A stretch of 64,000 bases of DNA from positions 186,001 through 250,000 of the forward strand of contig NZ_JANLGI010000003.1 of the NCBI RefSeq assembly GCF_024655635.1, given 5' to 3'. Below are positions 25,066 through 33,546 of this stretch, piece after piece (positions within the stretch are counted from its first letter, which is position 1; each line of letters opens with the position of its first letter). The DNA comes from Allobosea sp. 47.2.35. Lineage in GTDB: Bacteria; Pseudomonadota; Alphaproteobacteria; Rhizobiales; Beijerinckiaceae. The notes beneath the pieces are model-generated. The model was not told the DNA's origin, ran no database searches, and saw nothing but the letters and a program-made list of their open reading frames with translations. The position numbers and the translations under genes were made by a program.

Positions 25066-25713
25066 ATGAGCAAGCCCCAGTTCTGGCAGCCAACCGCCGA
25101 CCCACAAGCCGGCACCGATCCCCGCCTGCACGCGCCCTCGGCCCAGCGCAATCGCGATGCGATCCTCGCCGTACTGGCCGATATCCTGCCCTCGTCCGGG
25201 CTTGTCCTGGAGATCGCCTCCGGCTCCGGCGAGCATGCCGTGCACTTCGCCGGCGCCCTGCCCGGCCTGACCTTCCAGCCGAGCGATCCCTCGCCGGATG
25301 CGGTCGCGAGCATCGCGGCCTGGGCCGCGGAATCCGGCCTCGGCAACGTCCGCGCGCCGCTCGTCATCGATGCCACGGCACCGGACTGGCCGGTCGAATC
25401 GGCCGACGCGATCCTCTGCATCAACATGATCCATATCGCGCCCTGGGCCGCGGCCGAGGGCCTTTTCCGCCACGCGGGCCGCCTGCTGAAACCGGGCCAG
25501 CCGCTCTATCTCTACGGCCCCTATCGCCGGCCGGATCGGCCGCTGGAGCCGGGCAATGCCGCCTTCGACGAGAGTCTGCGCGGCCGCGATCCTGCCTGGG
25601 GCCTGCGTGAACTCGATGCCGTCGCGGGGCTCGGCGCAGCCAGCGGTTTTACCGCACCGGACATCGTCGAGATGCCCTCGAACAATCTGAGCGTGGTCTT
25701 CAGGAAGATTTGA
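25066..25713 (+). CDS. DUF938 family SAM-dependent methyltransferase
   Basis: The 215-aa protein has a class I methyltransferase fold. Motif I is LEIASGSGEHAVHFA, the acidic end of strand 2 follows in FQPSDPSPD, and the DATAPDWP, INMIHIAPW and LYGPYRRPD segments are typical of DUF938, a family with no established substrate. The stop lies 39 bp before the tRNA-Leu on the opposite strand. Divergent to the CNNM gene, 111 bp separate the starts. Confidence 0.85.
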   Translation: MSKPQFWQPTADPQAGTDPRLHAPSAQRNRDAILAVLADILPSSGLVLEIASGSGEHAVHFAGALPGLTFQPSDPSPDAVASIAAWAAESGLGNVRAPLVIDATAPDWPVESADAILCINMIHIAPWAAAEGLFRHAGRLLKPGQPLYLYGPYRRPDRPLEPGNAAFDESLRGRDPAWGLRELDAVAGLGAASGFTAPDIVEMPSNNLSVVFRKI

Positions 25714-25752
25714 CTGCCCGGCTGCGCATGCTGACGAAAGGCAGAATCAGCT

Positions 25753-25839
25753 TGGTGCGGACGGCGGGACTCGAACCCGCAAGCCTTTGAAGGCGCAAGA
25801 TTTTAAGTCTCGTGCGTCTACCAGTTTCGCCACGTCCGC
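25753..25839 (-). tRNA. tRNA-Leu, anticodon UAA, with encoded CCA
   Basis: Read on the minus strand the molecule begins GCGGACGTGGCGAAACTGG and ends with CGTCCGC-A-CCA. The 7-bp acceptor stem pairs perfectly (25833-25839 with 25757-25763), discriminator A is at 25756 and the encoded CCA occupies 25753-25755. A long type II variable arm fits leucine, and the anticodon loop CTTAAAA between the CGAGA and TCTTG stem strands gives the anticodon TAA. The T arm GGGTTCGAGTCCC is intact. Confidence 0.95.
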
Positions 25840-25910
25840 AGGCGGCACAGCGATAGCGGGCAGGCGCAGCCGGCGCAAGCCTCCGGAAGTACGCTCCAGC
25901 TGCGCAGCTC

Positions 25911-26567
25911 TCAATGCCGGCGGGCGGGCTTGTACCACTCGACCCCGTCGGGATCGACATAGAGGCCGGGCTTCACATCCGAGCCGATGGTCTTCTCCTC
26001 CATCGGCACGCGCACCGTATCGTCGCGGTCACCGCGCTTGATATAGGGGGCAGAGCCTTGCCCGGCCTGCCCATGCCCGCCACGCCCGGCGCTGCTGGCC
26101 TGCCCGATGATGCCACGCCGCCCCGCGATCCTGTCCTGCAATTCCGTCACCGGGCGCCCGGCGAAGACGACTTTCGCCGTGCCCTCGACCACCGGCAAGG
26201 CGCGGCGCGCGGCGCCCTCGCCCGTCACGCGCACACCGATGAAGCGCGGCACATAGCTCGCCCCGCCCTTGCCGAAAGATTCCCAGCCGCCGGCCGAGAC
26301 CATCTGCGCGCCGCAGCGCTTATGGCTGCGCTCGCAGGCCGCCCGCGAGCCGTAGCGCGGCGCCGCCTGCTCGAATTCGGCACGCGCGTTGCGATAGGCG
26401 AACTCGCATTGCTCCGCCGTCAGCTTGCCCGCCTCGATGCATTCGTCACGGCGCACGTAGAGCGCGCCGGGCGCCTGCGCCGCGAGATCGGAAGGTCCTG
26501 TAAGCGACAGGGCAGGTGCGAGGGCGGCGACGCGCAACAGCGCCAGGGTGGAACCCGGAATCATCAT
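25911..26567 (-). CDS. Secreted DUF1190-type (YgiB-like) protein
   Basis: The 218-aa protein starts with a signal peptide (MMIPGSTLALLRVAALAPAL, cleavage around LAAQA). The mature N-terminal part has the DUF1190 pattern: a cysteine in RRDECIEAG, then EQCEFAYRNARAEFEQAAPRYGSRAACERS, HKRCGAQ. A Gly/Arg-rich low-complexity segment (about residues 140-170) precedes a conserved DVKPGLYVDPDGVEWYKPARRH ending. Function is unknown; YgiB/YjfM-type proteins are outer-membrane-associated or periplasmic. The ORF can be opened further upstream to 26726, but that region overlaps the neighbouring acyl-ACP-synthetase gene. Confidence 0.7.
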   Translation of the reverse strand: MMIPGSTLALLRVAALAPALSLTGPSDLAAQAPGALYVRRDECIEAGKLTAEQCEFAYRNARAEFEQAAPRYGSRAACERSHKRCGAQMVSAGGWESFGKGGASYVPRFIGVRVTGEGAARRALPVVEGTAKVVFAGRPVTELQDRIAGRRGIIGQASSAGRGGHGQAGQGSAPYIKRGDRDDTVRVPMEEKTIGSDVKPGLYVDPDGVEWYKPARRH

Positions 26568-26614
26568 CCGGCGTAATAGAATTACAATTGTGGCTTTACC
26601 GCAGCGAGCCGGGC

Positions 26615-28204
26615 TCACAGCAGCGACCGCCGCGAGGCTGCGAGCTCCCGCGTCGAGCCATAGTCGATCTTGCCGTTGCCGAGCACGGGGATGGCCTGCG
26701 TCACCAGGATCGCGCGCGGCACCCATAGTTCCGGGAAGCCCTGCTCCTTCGCAGCCTCCTGCAGCGCGGCGCGGTCGGCATGCGGCGTCTCGGTCACGAG
26801 GACGAGCTGCTCGCCTTTGCGCGGGTCGGGCAACGCGACGACGACATGGTTCTGGTCCGGCCAGACCTTGGCGACCATGGTCTCGACCGCCGCCAGCGAA
26901 ACCATTTCGCCGCCGAGCTTGGCGAAGCGCTTGGCCCGGCCACGGATCGCGACGAACCCGTCCTCGATCACGACGATATCGCCGGTATCGTGCCAGCCGC
27001 CTTCGGGCGGGATGATCCGGCCCGGCTGATCGGGATCGAGATAGCCGGCCATGACGTTCGGCCCGCGTACGGTCAGACGACCGCCCTCATGGATGCCCTC
27101 GACCGGCTCCAATTTCGCCTCGATGCCGGGCAGGAGCTTGCCGACCGTGCCCTCCCGGATCGCGGCCGGCGTGTTGACGGCGAGCACCGGCGAGCATTCG
27201 GTGCAGCCATAGCCTTCGAGGATCGTGGTGCCATAGGGCTCCCACATCCGCTTGGTCTCGGCCTTCACGCGCTCGGCACCGGCCACGACATAGCGCACGC
27301 TGCCGAGATCGTCCTTCTCCGCCGCGCGGGCGTAGCCTTGTAGAAAGGTATCGGTGGCGAGCAGGAAGGTCGCCTTCATGTCGCCGATCAGCTTCGGCAC
27401 CTGCTTGTAGTGCAGCGGGCTCGGATAGAGCACGACCTTCATGCCATGCAGCAGCGGCACCATCAGCCCGGCCGTCAGCCCGAAGGAGTGGAAGGCCGGC
27501 AGCGGGTTCATGAACACGTCCCGCTCGGAGATCGCTCCGGCCGCATGGGCGAAGACCTGCCTGGCGTTCGAGACGATATTGGCATGGCTCAGCGCCACGC
27601 CCTTCGGTTTGCCCTCGGTGCCGGAGGTGAACAGGATCACCGCCGTATCGTTGGGCTGCGCTTCGAACGCGCGATGGACCAGCCCCGGCGCCAGGCTCTG
27701 CAAGGCGCCGAGTGCCTTGTCGAAGCTGGTGATCTGCTTGCGGACATCTTCGAGATAGATGACGCGCCGCCGCTCGCCGAGCGCCGCGATCTCGTCGTCG
27801 AGCTTGCCCTGGTCGACGAAGCGGCGCGAAGTGACGATCGTCTTGAGCTGCGCGAGTTCCGCCGCCGCACGCAGGTTGCGGACGCCGGCCGTGAAGTTCA
27901 GCAGCGCCGGCACGCGCCCATAGGCGAAAAGCGAGAACAGCGTCACCGCCATGCCCTGCATGTTCGGCAGCAGCACCCCGACCTGCTCCTTCGGCGTCGT
28001 CAGCGCCGCGAGCTTGCGCCCCAGCACCAGCGCGCCGAGCACGAGCCGGCCATAGCTGATCGGCTGGCGCTCCGGGTCTTCGAGCGCGATGCGGCCCTTG
28101 CCGTGGCGGGCGATGGTCTGAAGCAGGGCGCGAAAGAGCGTGATCCGCGCGCCCGCGGCATCGAAATTGGTGGCGGCCATGTCTGGCGCGTCTCCCGTCG
28201 GCAT
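26615..28204 (-). CDS. AMP-forming acyl-ACP/acyl-CoA synthetase (Aas C-terminal type)
   Basis: The 529-aa enzyme activates fatty acids through an acyl-adenylate. Motifs in order are the P-loop-like LFTSGTEGKPKGVALSHANI, the aromatic-rich MNPLPAFHSFGLTAGL, GYGCTECSPVLAVN, DTGDIV with the ribose-binding Asp, and the C-terminal catalytic Lys in LGNGKIDYGS. The PLLHGMKVVLYPSPLHYKQVP and GGEMVSLAAVE segments resemble the acyl-ACP synthetase half of E. coli Aas, without the acyltransferase half. It would recycle free fatty acids into membrane lipid synthesis. The ATG at 28180 (MAATNFDAAG) is an alternative start. Confidence 0.83.
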   Translation of the reverse strand: MPTGDAPDMAATNFDAAGARITLFRALLQTIARHGKGRIALEDPERQPISYGRLVLGALVLGRKLAALTTPKEQVGVLLPNMQGMAVTLFSLFAYGRVPALLNFTAGVRNLRAAAELAQLKTIVTSRRFVDQGKLDDEIAALGERRRVIYLEDVRKQITSFDKALGALQSLAPGLVHRAFEAQPNDTAVILFTSGTEGKPKGVALSHANIVSNARQVFAHAAGAISERDVFMNPLPAFHSFGLTAGLMVPLLHGMKVVLYPSPLHYKQVPKLIGDMKATFLLATDTFLQGYARAAEKDDLGSVRYVVAGAERVKAETKRMWEPYGTTILEGYGCTECSPVLAVNTPAAIREGTVGKLLPGIEAKLEPVEGIHEGGRLTVRGPNVMAGYLDPDQPGRIIPPEGGWHDTGDIVVIEDGFVAIRGRAKRFAKLGGEMVSLAAVETMVAKVWPDQNHVVVALPDPRKGEQLVLVTETPHADRAALQEAAKEQGFPELWVPRAILVTQAIPVLGNGKIDYGSTRELAASRRSLL

Positions 28205-28265
28205 TTCCCCTGCCGGTCAAACTAGTGAGATCGGCGCGGGTTTCAACGCCGATCCCGACCGGCCG

Positions 28266-31085
28266 TCAGCCGAACGCGCCGATCTCGTGCTGGATCGCGC
28301 CGGAAATCTCGCGGATCAGCGCGAACAGCCCCAGCATCGGCGCGAACACATCGCGATGCAGGGCCTCATAGGTGCCACCCTCGCGCGGCCCCGGCGGCTC
28401 GCCGAAATCGAGCCCGATGGTCGGATCGGGATCGCGCGGGAAGATTTCGGCCAGCAGCGCCAGCGAAGCCGGCACGTCGAGCCGCAGCAATCGTTCGATC
28501 AGGGCATCGCGGGTCAGGCCGGCATGCGGCCGGAAATCCGGGATATGGGCGAAGGACAGCCAGATGCGATGCATCGCGGCGAGCCTCAGCGCATGCAGTG
28601 CCACGAGTCGCGCCGACATCTGCGGCACATCGTCGGCCGCGACCTTGAGCTTGAGCGCATCGGCGGAAAGCCGCCAGAACAGGCGCCGCAGCGCCGGCGC
28701 CAGCTCCAGCCGCGACAATGCCTCCGCGACGACCAGCAATTCCTCGCGCCGTCCCTCTTTCACGGTCCGGCGCGCCCGGTCGAACCAGCTGCCGGGGTCG
28801 AGCGTGTCGAGATAGGCCCGCAGCACGTCGAGATCGCTATGCGCCATGGCATGGGCCGCGAGGCGGTAGGCCCGGTCGAAACGCTCCGAGCGCTCGCGCA
28901 TGGAGCGGAACAGGTCCGGCGCACGCGAGGCGGCATGGCCGACGCCGTGCATACTGTTCGCCATCCAGCCGAGCTGCTGGAGGATGGCGTTGTTGGGGAT
29001 GGCGCGCAATTCACGGGGATGGCGGATGCGCGTCGGCCCCGCCCCCTCCGACTGGCGCGCTGCGGGACGCGAGCCCGTCTTGTCGAGCAGCGAGGGGCCG
29101 AACGTGCCGATCAGCGCGGCATAGCCGGGATCGTCGACCAGCTCGTTCATCTCCTCCCGCACGGTCTGGAAGAACTCGCTGGCGAAATCCGGCTCGTCAT
29201 AGATCGGGTCCTCGGCGACCTCGGGCGATGCGAAGACCGCCTCGGCGATCCGGCCGACCGTGGCCCCGGCGAGCAGCGGCGTGCCGAACAGCAGATAGCC
29301 GTCGCTGCCCTGGAAGCTGGTCTCGCGCACCGTCCTGATGCCGGCGCGCGCAAAAGCCTGCCGCGCATAGGCCGGGTCGAGATAGGCCAGCCGGTCCGAC
29401 AGGCTGTCGGGATGGGCGCCGCGCCCGACCGACTCGCCATGGGTATCGAAGATCACGAGCTCGACATCCGCAAGCTCGTAACGTCCGAGCAGTTCGGCGA
29501 TCCGGATGCGCAGCCTCTCGACCCAGAAGGTCGAGGCGACCTGCCCAATATAGCGGCCGGAATCCGAATAGCCGAACTGGATGCACAGCCGCCCATGGCG
29601 CTTGAGATAGTCACGGAAATGCGGGCTGCGCAGCGCCTCGTCGATGATGCGCGGTCCCTGCTCCAGCGCGTCCGAGGTCTCGAAGAGCGGCGAGATCTCG
29701 ACACGGTCAGCGATACCGAAGCGGCTCGCCAGCCAGAGAGCGCAGAGCAGCGTGTAGCCGGTCTCGGTCTCCGCGATCAGGAAGCGCACGGGCTTGCTGC
29801 CATCCACATGCTTCACGATCTGCGCGATCGTCATCATCATCCGCGCGGCCGAGGCTCGCTCCGCCGCCAGCGCCCCGAAATCGACCGTGATCGCCTCAAC
29901 CTTGTCGAGCGCCGTATTGGCGGCGGCGAGGAAGGCGCGCCGTTGCGCCGGCTGGCCCGGCTCCTCCTCCAGCGGGATCGTCGCGCGCAAGGCGTTGTGG
30001 AGCTGCGAGGCGTTGAGCCTGAAATGCGGCAGCGCGATCGAGACGCCATGCGCGAGGCAGCCGGCCCGGATCAGGGCGAGCGCAACGCGCGTCTTCTCGT
30101 CGGAGGCGTCGGCCAATGCCTTATCGAGCGCCTCGACCAGACGGGAGGCTTCTGGCAGCGCCGTTTCGCGCTCCTGAACCAGCGAGAGCGCGAAAGCCTG
30201 AAGAGCCTGCAGCGAGGGCTGCGTGCCGATCGGGGGCGCCAGAGCGAGCTGCCGCTCCACGGCGGCCAGCGCCTCGCTCACGAGCTGGCGTACCGCTTCC
30301 GTAGTCGGAACCTGCGGGAGCTTTTCGAGGATGCGCGCGAACTGCCCGCTCTTCGACTCCAATCGGTAGCGTAGGGTATCCCACCAGCCGATATCGGTGC
30401 GCCCATCCGTGTCGCAGCCGACCCATGAGGCGAGCGTCACCGGCTTCGGCGCAAGCTGCGTCCACTGCTCCGGCCAGCGCTCGCGGGCGACGGCGAAAAA
30501 GGCCGCGTTCAGCCGGTCGATGGCGTCGCGGGCGTGACGCACGGCGTAGCGCGCCTGCTCGAACTCATCCTGCAAGGTGATCCGCCCATCGGGGCGGAAG
30601 CTGAGAGCGCCATCGGCCAGGACAGCGTCTCCGGCCGTTCCGCCGGAGGCGAGATCGGCGAGCGCATGGCAGAGCTGCCGCGCCATGCCGAAGGTCGGAT
30701 GCGCTGTGAACACGGCAGCGAAGCGGGACCGCTCCACTTCTTGCCGAAACGCATCAAAGGACTGGGCCTCCCCCGCTGCCTCTTGCGCCAGCGCCGCGAA
30801 AACAGCGGCCTCGTCGTTCTGGAGCCCGACATAGCGCGCGACCCTGCCGGCACGCTGATGCAGGGCCTCCCGCCCAAGCCGGCGCACCAGCTCGGAAGCA
30901 GCGTCCATGCTGAGCTCGCCGCGGTCCATCAACCGCGTCAGCCAGAGCGTAACGCTCAGCACCGGATTGCCGAAGGGATCGTCGCGGGAATCGTTGCGCG
31001 CTGCCTCGACGCGGGCCAGCAGCTCGTTGGCGAGGCCGGCAATATCAGGGAGCGAATGACCTTCTGTAGCGATCGTCCCGGTCAT
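28266..31085 (-). CDS. Phosphoenolpyruvate carboxylase homologue, strongly diverged
   Basis: The 939-aa protein has PEP-carboxylase length and order: FTAHPT with the catalytic His, ISPLFETSDAL, GYSDS, a GRG loop, SRPAARQ and LRAIPNN. The metal ligands Glu (in PLFET) and Asp (in GYSDS) are kept, as are the Arg residues of SRPA and LRAIP. However, the Lys after GYSDSA is replaced (GYSDSGRY), the FHGRGG loop reads FDTHGESVGRG so one catalytic Arg is His, AHPTE reads AHPTF, and the C-terminal NTG is AFG. I expect altered or lost carboxylation. A good ribosome site (ggggagaggggtc) supports the start at 31085. It is divergent from the DUF2239 gene. Confidence 0.75.
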   Translation of the reverse strand: MTGTIATEGHSLPDIAGLANELLARVEAARNDSRDDPFGNPVLSVTLWLTRLMDRGELSMDAASELVRRLGREALHQRAGRVARYVGLQNDEAAVFAALAQEAAGEAQSFDAFRQEVERSRFAAVFTAHPTFGMARQLCHALADLASGGTAGDAVLADGALSFRPDGRITLQDEFEQARYAVRHARDAIDRLNAAFFAVARERWPEQWTQLAPKPVTLASWVGCDTDGRTDIGWWDTLRYRLESKSGQFARILEKLPQVPTTEAVRQLVSEALAAVERQLALAPPIGTQPSLQALQAFALSLVQERETALPEASRLVEALDKALADASDEKTRVALALIRAGCLAHGVSIALPHFRLNASQLHNALRATIPLEEEPGQPAQRRAFLAAANTALDKVEAITVDFGALAAERASAARMMMTIAQIVKHVDGSKPVRFLIAETETGYTLLCALWLASRFGIADRVEISPLFETSDALEQGPRIIDEALRSPHFRDYLKRHGRLCIQFGYSDSGRYIGQVASTFWVERLRIRIAELLGRYELADVELVIFDTHGESVGRGAHPDSLSDRLAYLDPAYARQAFARAGIRTVRETSFQGSDGYLLFGTPLLAGATVGRIAEAVFASPEVAEDPIYDEPDFASEFFQTVREEMNELVDDPGYAALIGTFGPSLLDKTGSRPAARQSEGAGPTRIRHPRELRAIPNNAILQQLGWMANSMHGVGHAASRAPDLFRSMRERSERFDRAYRLAAHAMAHSDLDVLRAYLDTLDPGSWFDRARRTVKEGRREELLVVAEALSRLELAPALRRLFWRLSADALKLKVAADDVPQMSARLVALHALRLAAMHRIWLSFAHIPDFRPHAGLTRDALIERLLRLDVPASLALLAEIFPRDPDPTIGLDFGEPPGPREGGTYEALHRDVFAPMLGLFALIREISGAIQHEIGAFG

Positions 31086-31198
31086 GACCCCTCTCCCCTT
31101 TTCCGATCGGCCGCTGCGTATCCGCCAGCGCAATCGACTTTACGCTGCATTGCAGCATCGGATCCTCGCAGCTGCAAGCAGGAAGCTTAAGCGGGTCG

Positions 31199-31247
31199 CC
31201 GGATAAATTTTACCCGGATCATATTGCACTACTAAAATCACCCGGAT
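31199..31247. promoter_or_regulatory. Operator-like CCGGATAA/TTACCCGG repeats between the PEP-carboxylase-like and DUF2239 genes
   Basis: A 19-bp near-palindrome lies at 31199-31217 (three mismatches including the centre, with ccggataaa on the left and ttacccgg on the right). The octamer acccggat in its right arm (31212-31219) recurs 28 bp later at 31240-31247. The cluster ends 27 bp before the DUF2239 start, which has its own aaggag ribosome site. Symmetry, repetition and location fit a repressor or activator site. Confidence 0.55.
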
Positions 31248-31274
31248 AATTAACGGCCCCATCAAGGAGCGTTC

Positions 31275-31874
31275 ATGTCCGATATCGCATTCAGGCCCGC
31301 CACCGCCTTTCTCGACACCAGCCGCATCGCCAGCGGCCCACTGGCGATTGTCGCGCTCGCGGTGAAGGCGGCGCTCGTCACGAACCCCGAGGCCGCGATC
31401 ATCGTCTTTGAGGACCAGACCGGAAAGGTCGTTGATCTCGACCTGCGCGGCAGCGACGCCGAAATCGCGGCACGCTACGCACCTCCGGCAGTCGCGGCCC
31501 AAGAATCGACCGACGATGCACCGCGCGGACGCGGCCGGCCCAAGCTCGGCGTCGTCGCGCGCGAAGTGACCTTGCTGCCGCGCCACTGGGACTGGCTCGC
31601 CTTGCAGCCGGGCGGCGCCTCGCAGGCCCTGCGGCGGCTCATCGACGAAGCCCGCAAGGCCGATGGCGGTCGAAGCCGGACGCGCGCGGCGCAGGAACGC
31701 GCCTATGCCTTCATCGCGACGATGGCAGGCGATCGGGAAGGGTTCGAGGAAGCCTCGCGCGCTCTCTTCGCCGGGGATGATGCACGCTTTGCCGAACACA
31801 GCCGGACATGGCCCGCGGATATCCGCGCTCATGCCGCAAAGTTGCTGGCCAATGATCACGTTGCTGACAGCTGA
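31275..31874 (+). CDS. DUF2239 family protein with ribbon-helix-helix-like central segment
   Basis: The 199-aa protein matches DUF2239: an N-terminal part (VEIAFRPAT-like opening IAFRPATAFLDTSRIASGP, IIVFEDQTGKVVDLDLRG), then the central GRGRPKLGVVAREVTLLPRHW DWLALQPGGASQALRRLIDEARK and a C-terminal helical part. The central segment has the look of a CopG/ribbon-helix-helix DNA-binding motif (strand REVTLLP, helix HWDWLALQ, turn GGAS, helix ALRRLIDEA). The family has no established function, so DNA binding is my inference. The repeats at 31199-31247 directly upstream would be candidate targets. Confidence 0.8.
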   Translation: MSDIAFRPATAFLDTSRIASGPLAIVALAVKAALVTNPEAAIIVFEDQTGKVVDLDLRGSDAEIAARYAPPAVAAQESTDDAPRGRGRPKLGVVAREVTLLPRHWDWLALQPGGASQALRRLIDEARKADGGRSRTRAAQERAYAFIATMAGDREGFEEASRALFAGDDARFAEHSRTWPADIRAHAAKLLANDHVADS

Positions 31875-32012
31875 AAGAGGCTCCGAGGCATTCAACCTGC
31901 CTTGGAAGCATCCCGGCAGCGCAACCGCAGCGGGTTGCCGCTCGGGTGCGGCAAGGGCATAGCAGCGCACGCATCCTGACGCCTGCATAGCCCTGCCGAA
32001 AGCCGCCTGTTC

Positions 32013-32906
32013 ATGACCACCCGCGCTCAATGGCTCGGCATTCTCTGCGGCTTGCTGACCGCGATGATCTGGGGCGTCCAGTCGGTCGTGTCGCGGCACG
32101 CGATGCTGATCGACCTGACGCCGGCGGATGTCACGATCCTGCGCTTCGTCTCCGCCGCTGCCGTGCTGCTGCCCTGGGCGCTCAAGAACATGCGCCCCTT
32201 CCCGGTCGGCTCGCTTGGCTGGCCGCGCGCCTGGGGGATGGCGCTGCTGATCGGCCCGCTCTACAGCCTGATCCTCGTTGCCGGCGCCTCCTTCGCGCCC
32301 GCGCTGCATTCCTCGATCATCTCGCCCGGCCTGATCCCGGTCTTCACCGCGCTACTGATCTTCCTCGTCACCGGCGAGCGCGCCGGGCGGATGCGATTGA
32401 TCGGCCTCGGCATTATCGTGCTCGGCATCGGCATCTTCTCGCGCGATGCGCTCGCGATGACGCCGTCGCGGCCCGACGCCTGGATCGGCGACCTGCTTTT
32501 CGTCCTGATCGCCTTCCTCTGGGCGATCTTCGGCCTGCTCGCCCGCCGCTGGAACGTCAGTTCGCTCGAGGTCACCGCCGCCTCATGCATCCTCTCGGTG
32601 CCGTTGCTGGTGGTCGTGGCGCTGGTACTGCCGATCCATATGGCGCGCGCACCATTCGCCGAGCTGCTGCTGCAGGCGCTCTATCAGGGCGTGCTGGTCG
32701 GCGTCGTCGCGCTCTATCTCTACGCCCGCTCGGTCGAGACGCTGGGCGCGGCCAGGGCGACGCTCTTCCTGCCGCTGGTGCCGATCGCGACGGCCGCCGC
32801 CAGCGCCCTGCTGCTGGCGGAAGTGCCCTCTCCGACTGAAATCGTCGGCATGGCGATCGTCGTCGCCGGGATGCTGATCGCGTTCCGCTCGCCCTCGGTG
32901 GGCTGA
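32013..32906 (+). CDS. DMT-superfamily (EamA) transporter
   Basis: The 297-aa inner-membrane protein has ten transmembrane helices in two EamA repeats. The first runs from about residue 7 to 140 (GILCGLLTAMIWGVQSVVSRHA) and the second from about 150 to 290 (IGDLLFVLIAFLWAIFGLLARRW, PTEIVGMAIVVAGMLIAF). It probably exports an amino acid, nucleoside or other small metabolite; the substrate cannot be assigned. It converges with gpt across 9 bp. Confidence 0.88.
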   Translation: MTTRAQWLGILCGLLTAMIWGVQSVVSRHAMLIDLTPADVTILRFVSAAAVLLPWALKNMRPFPVGSLGWPRAWGMALLIGPLYSLILVAGASFAPALHSSIISPGLIPVFTALLIFLVTGERAGRMRLIGLGIIVLGIGIFSRDALAMTPSRPDAWIGDLLFVLIAFLWAIFGLLARRWNVSSLEVTAASCILSVPLLVVVALVLPIHMARAPFAELLLQALYQGVLVGVVALYLYARSVETLGAARATLFLPLVPIATAAASALLLAEVPSPTEIVGMAIVVAGMLIAFRSPSVG

Positions 32907-32915
32907 GCGCGCCTC

Positions 32916-33425
32916 TCAGCCCTGATGCCCCTTGGCGATCGGCTCGACATAGGAGAGCCCCATGTCCCAGGGGAAATAGATCCAGGTGTCCTGGCTGACC
33001 TCGGTCACGAAGGTATCGACCGTCGGCACGCCGGCTGGCTTGGCATAGACCGTGGCGAAATGGGCGTTCGGCAGCATCTCGCGCACGACGCGCGCCGTCT
33101 TGCCGGTATCGGTGAGGTCATCGACGACCAGCACGCCCTTGCCCTTGCCGTCGCCGATCGCCTTGATGTTCGGCGCGATATCCTTGAGCACCTTGAGCTC
33201 GGTCTGGTTCTTGTAGTCGTGATAGCTCGCGACGCAGACCGTCTCGATCATGCGCAGGCCGAGCTCGCGGCAGATGATCGCCGCCGGCACCAGCCCACCG
33301 CGGGTGATGCAGACCATCGCCTCGAAAGGCCCCTTCTCGGCGAGGCGCCACGCCAGCGCGCGGGCATCGCGATGGAACTGATCCCAGGAAACCGGGAAAG
33401 CCTTGTTCGAGGACGGTTCGGCCAT
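32916..33425 (-). CDS. gpt: Xanthine-guanine phosphoribosyltransferase
   Basis: The 169-aa enzyme salvages xanthine and guanine using PRPP. The PRPP-binding motif is [14 protein letters not shown] (two Asp residues and a TGKT loop), the N-terminal loop is [14 protein letters not shown], and the [12 protein letters not shown] ending is characteristic of bacterial XGPRT. The length fits. Start at 33425 ([21 protein letters not shown]). The MCP gene lies upstream on the same strand but is separated by a strong hairpin, so gpt probably has its own promoter. Confidence 0.92.
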   Translation of the reverse strand: MAEPSSNKAFPVSWDQFHRDARALAWRLAEKGPFEAMVCITRGGLVPAAIICRELGLRMIETVCVASYHDYKNQTELKVLKDIAPNIKAIGDGKGKGVLVVDDLTDTGKTARVVREMLPNAHFATVYAKPAGVPTVDTFVTEVSQDTWIYFPWDMGLSYVEPIAKGHQG

Positions 33426-33484
33426 GGCGGAGCGCTCCGGACTTGTCGCGACGCGAAAGGCGCCGTTTCCGACCGAAAAGCCTA

Positions 33485-33516
33485 TCGGCGCGCGCCTGAC
33501 AAGAGGCGCGCGCCGA
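33485..33516 (-). terminator. Perfect 13-bp stem hairpin terminator of the double-PAS chemoreceptor gene
   Basis: Arms 33485-33497 and 33504-33516 are exactly complementary, very G/C rich, with a 6-nt loop. On the minus strand they lie 30 bp after the MCP stop and are followed by ggcttttc, a short U-rich tract. This looks like the end of the MCP transcript. Confidence 0.7.
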
Positions 33517-33546
33517 ACATCCCCAATTCAGCGTCGATAAATCGCG

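Noticed and set aside
28140-30374. Long plus-strand open frame (about 744 codons) opposite the PEP-carboxylase-like gene
   Set aside because: Composition is Arg/Gln/Asp-rich with no recognisable fold; the minus frame has AHPT, GYSDS and LRAIP motifs.
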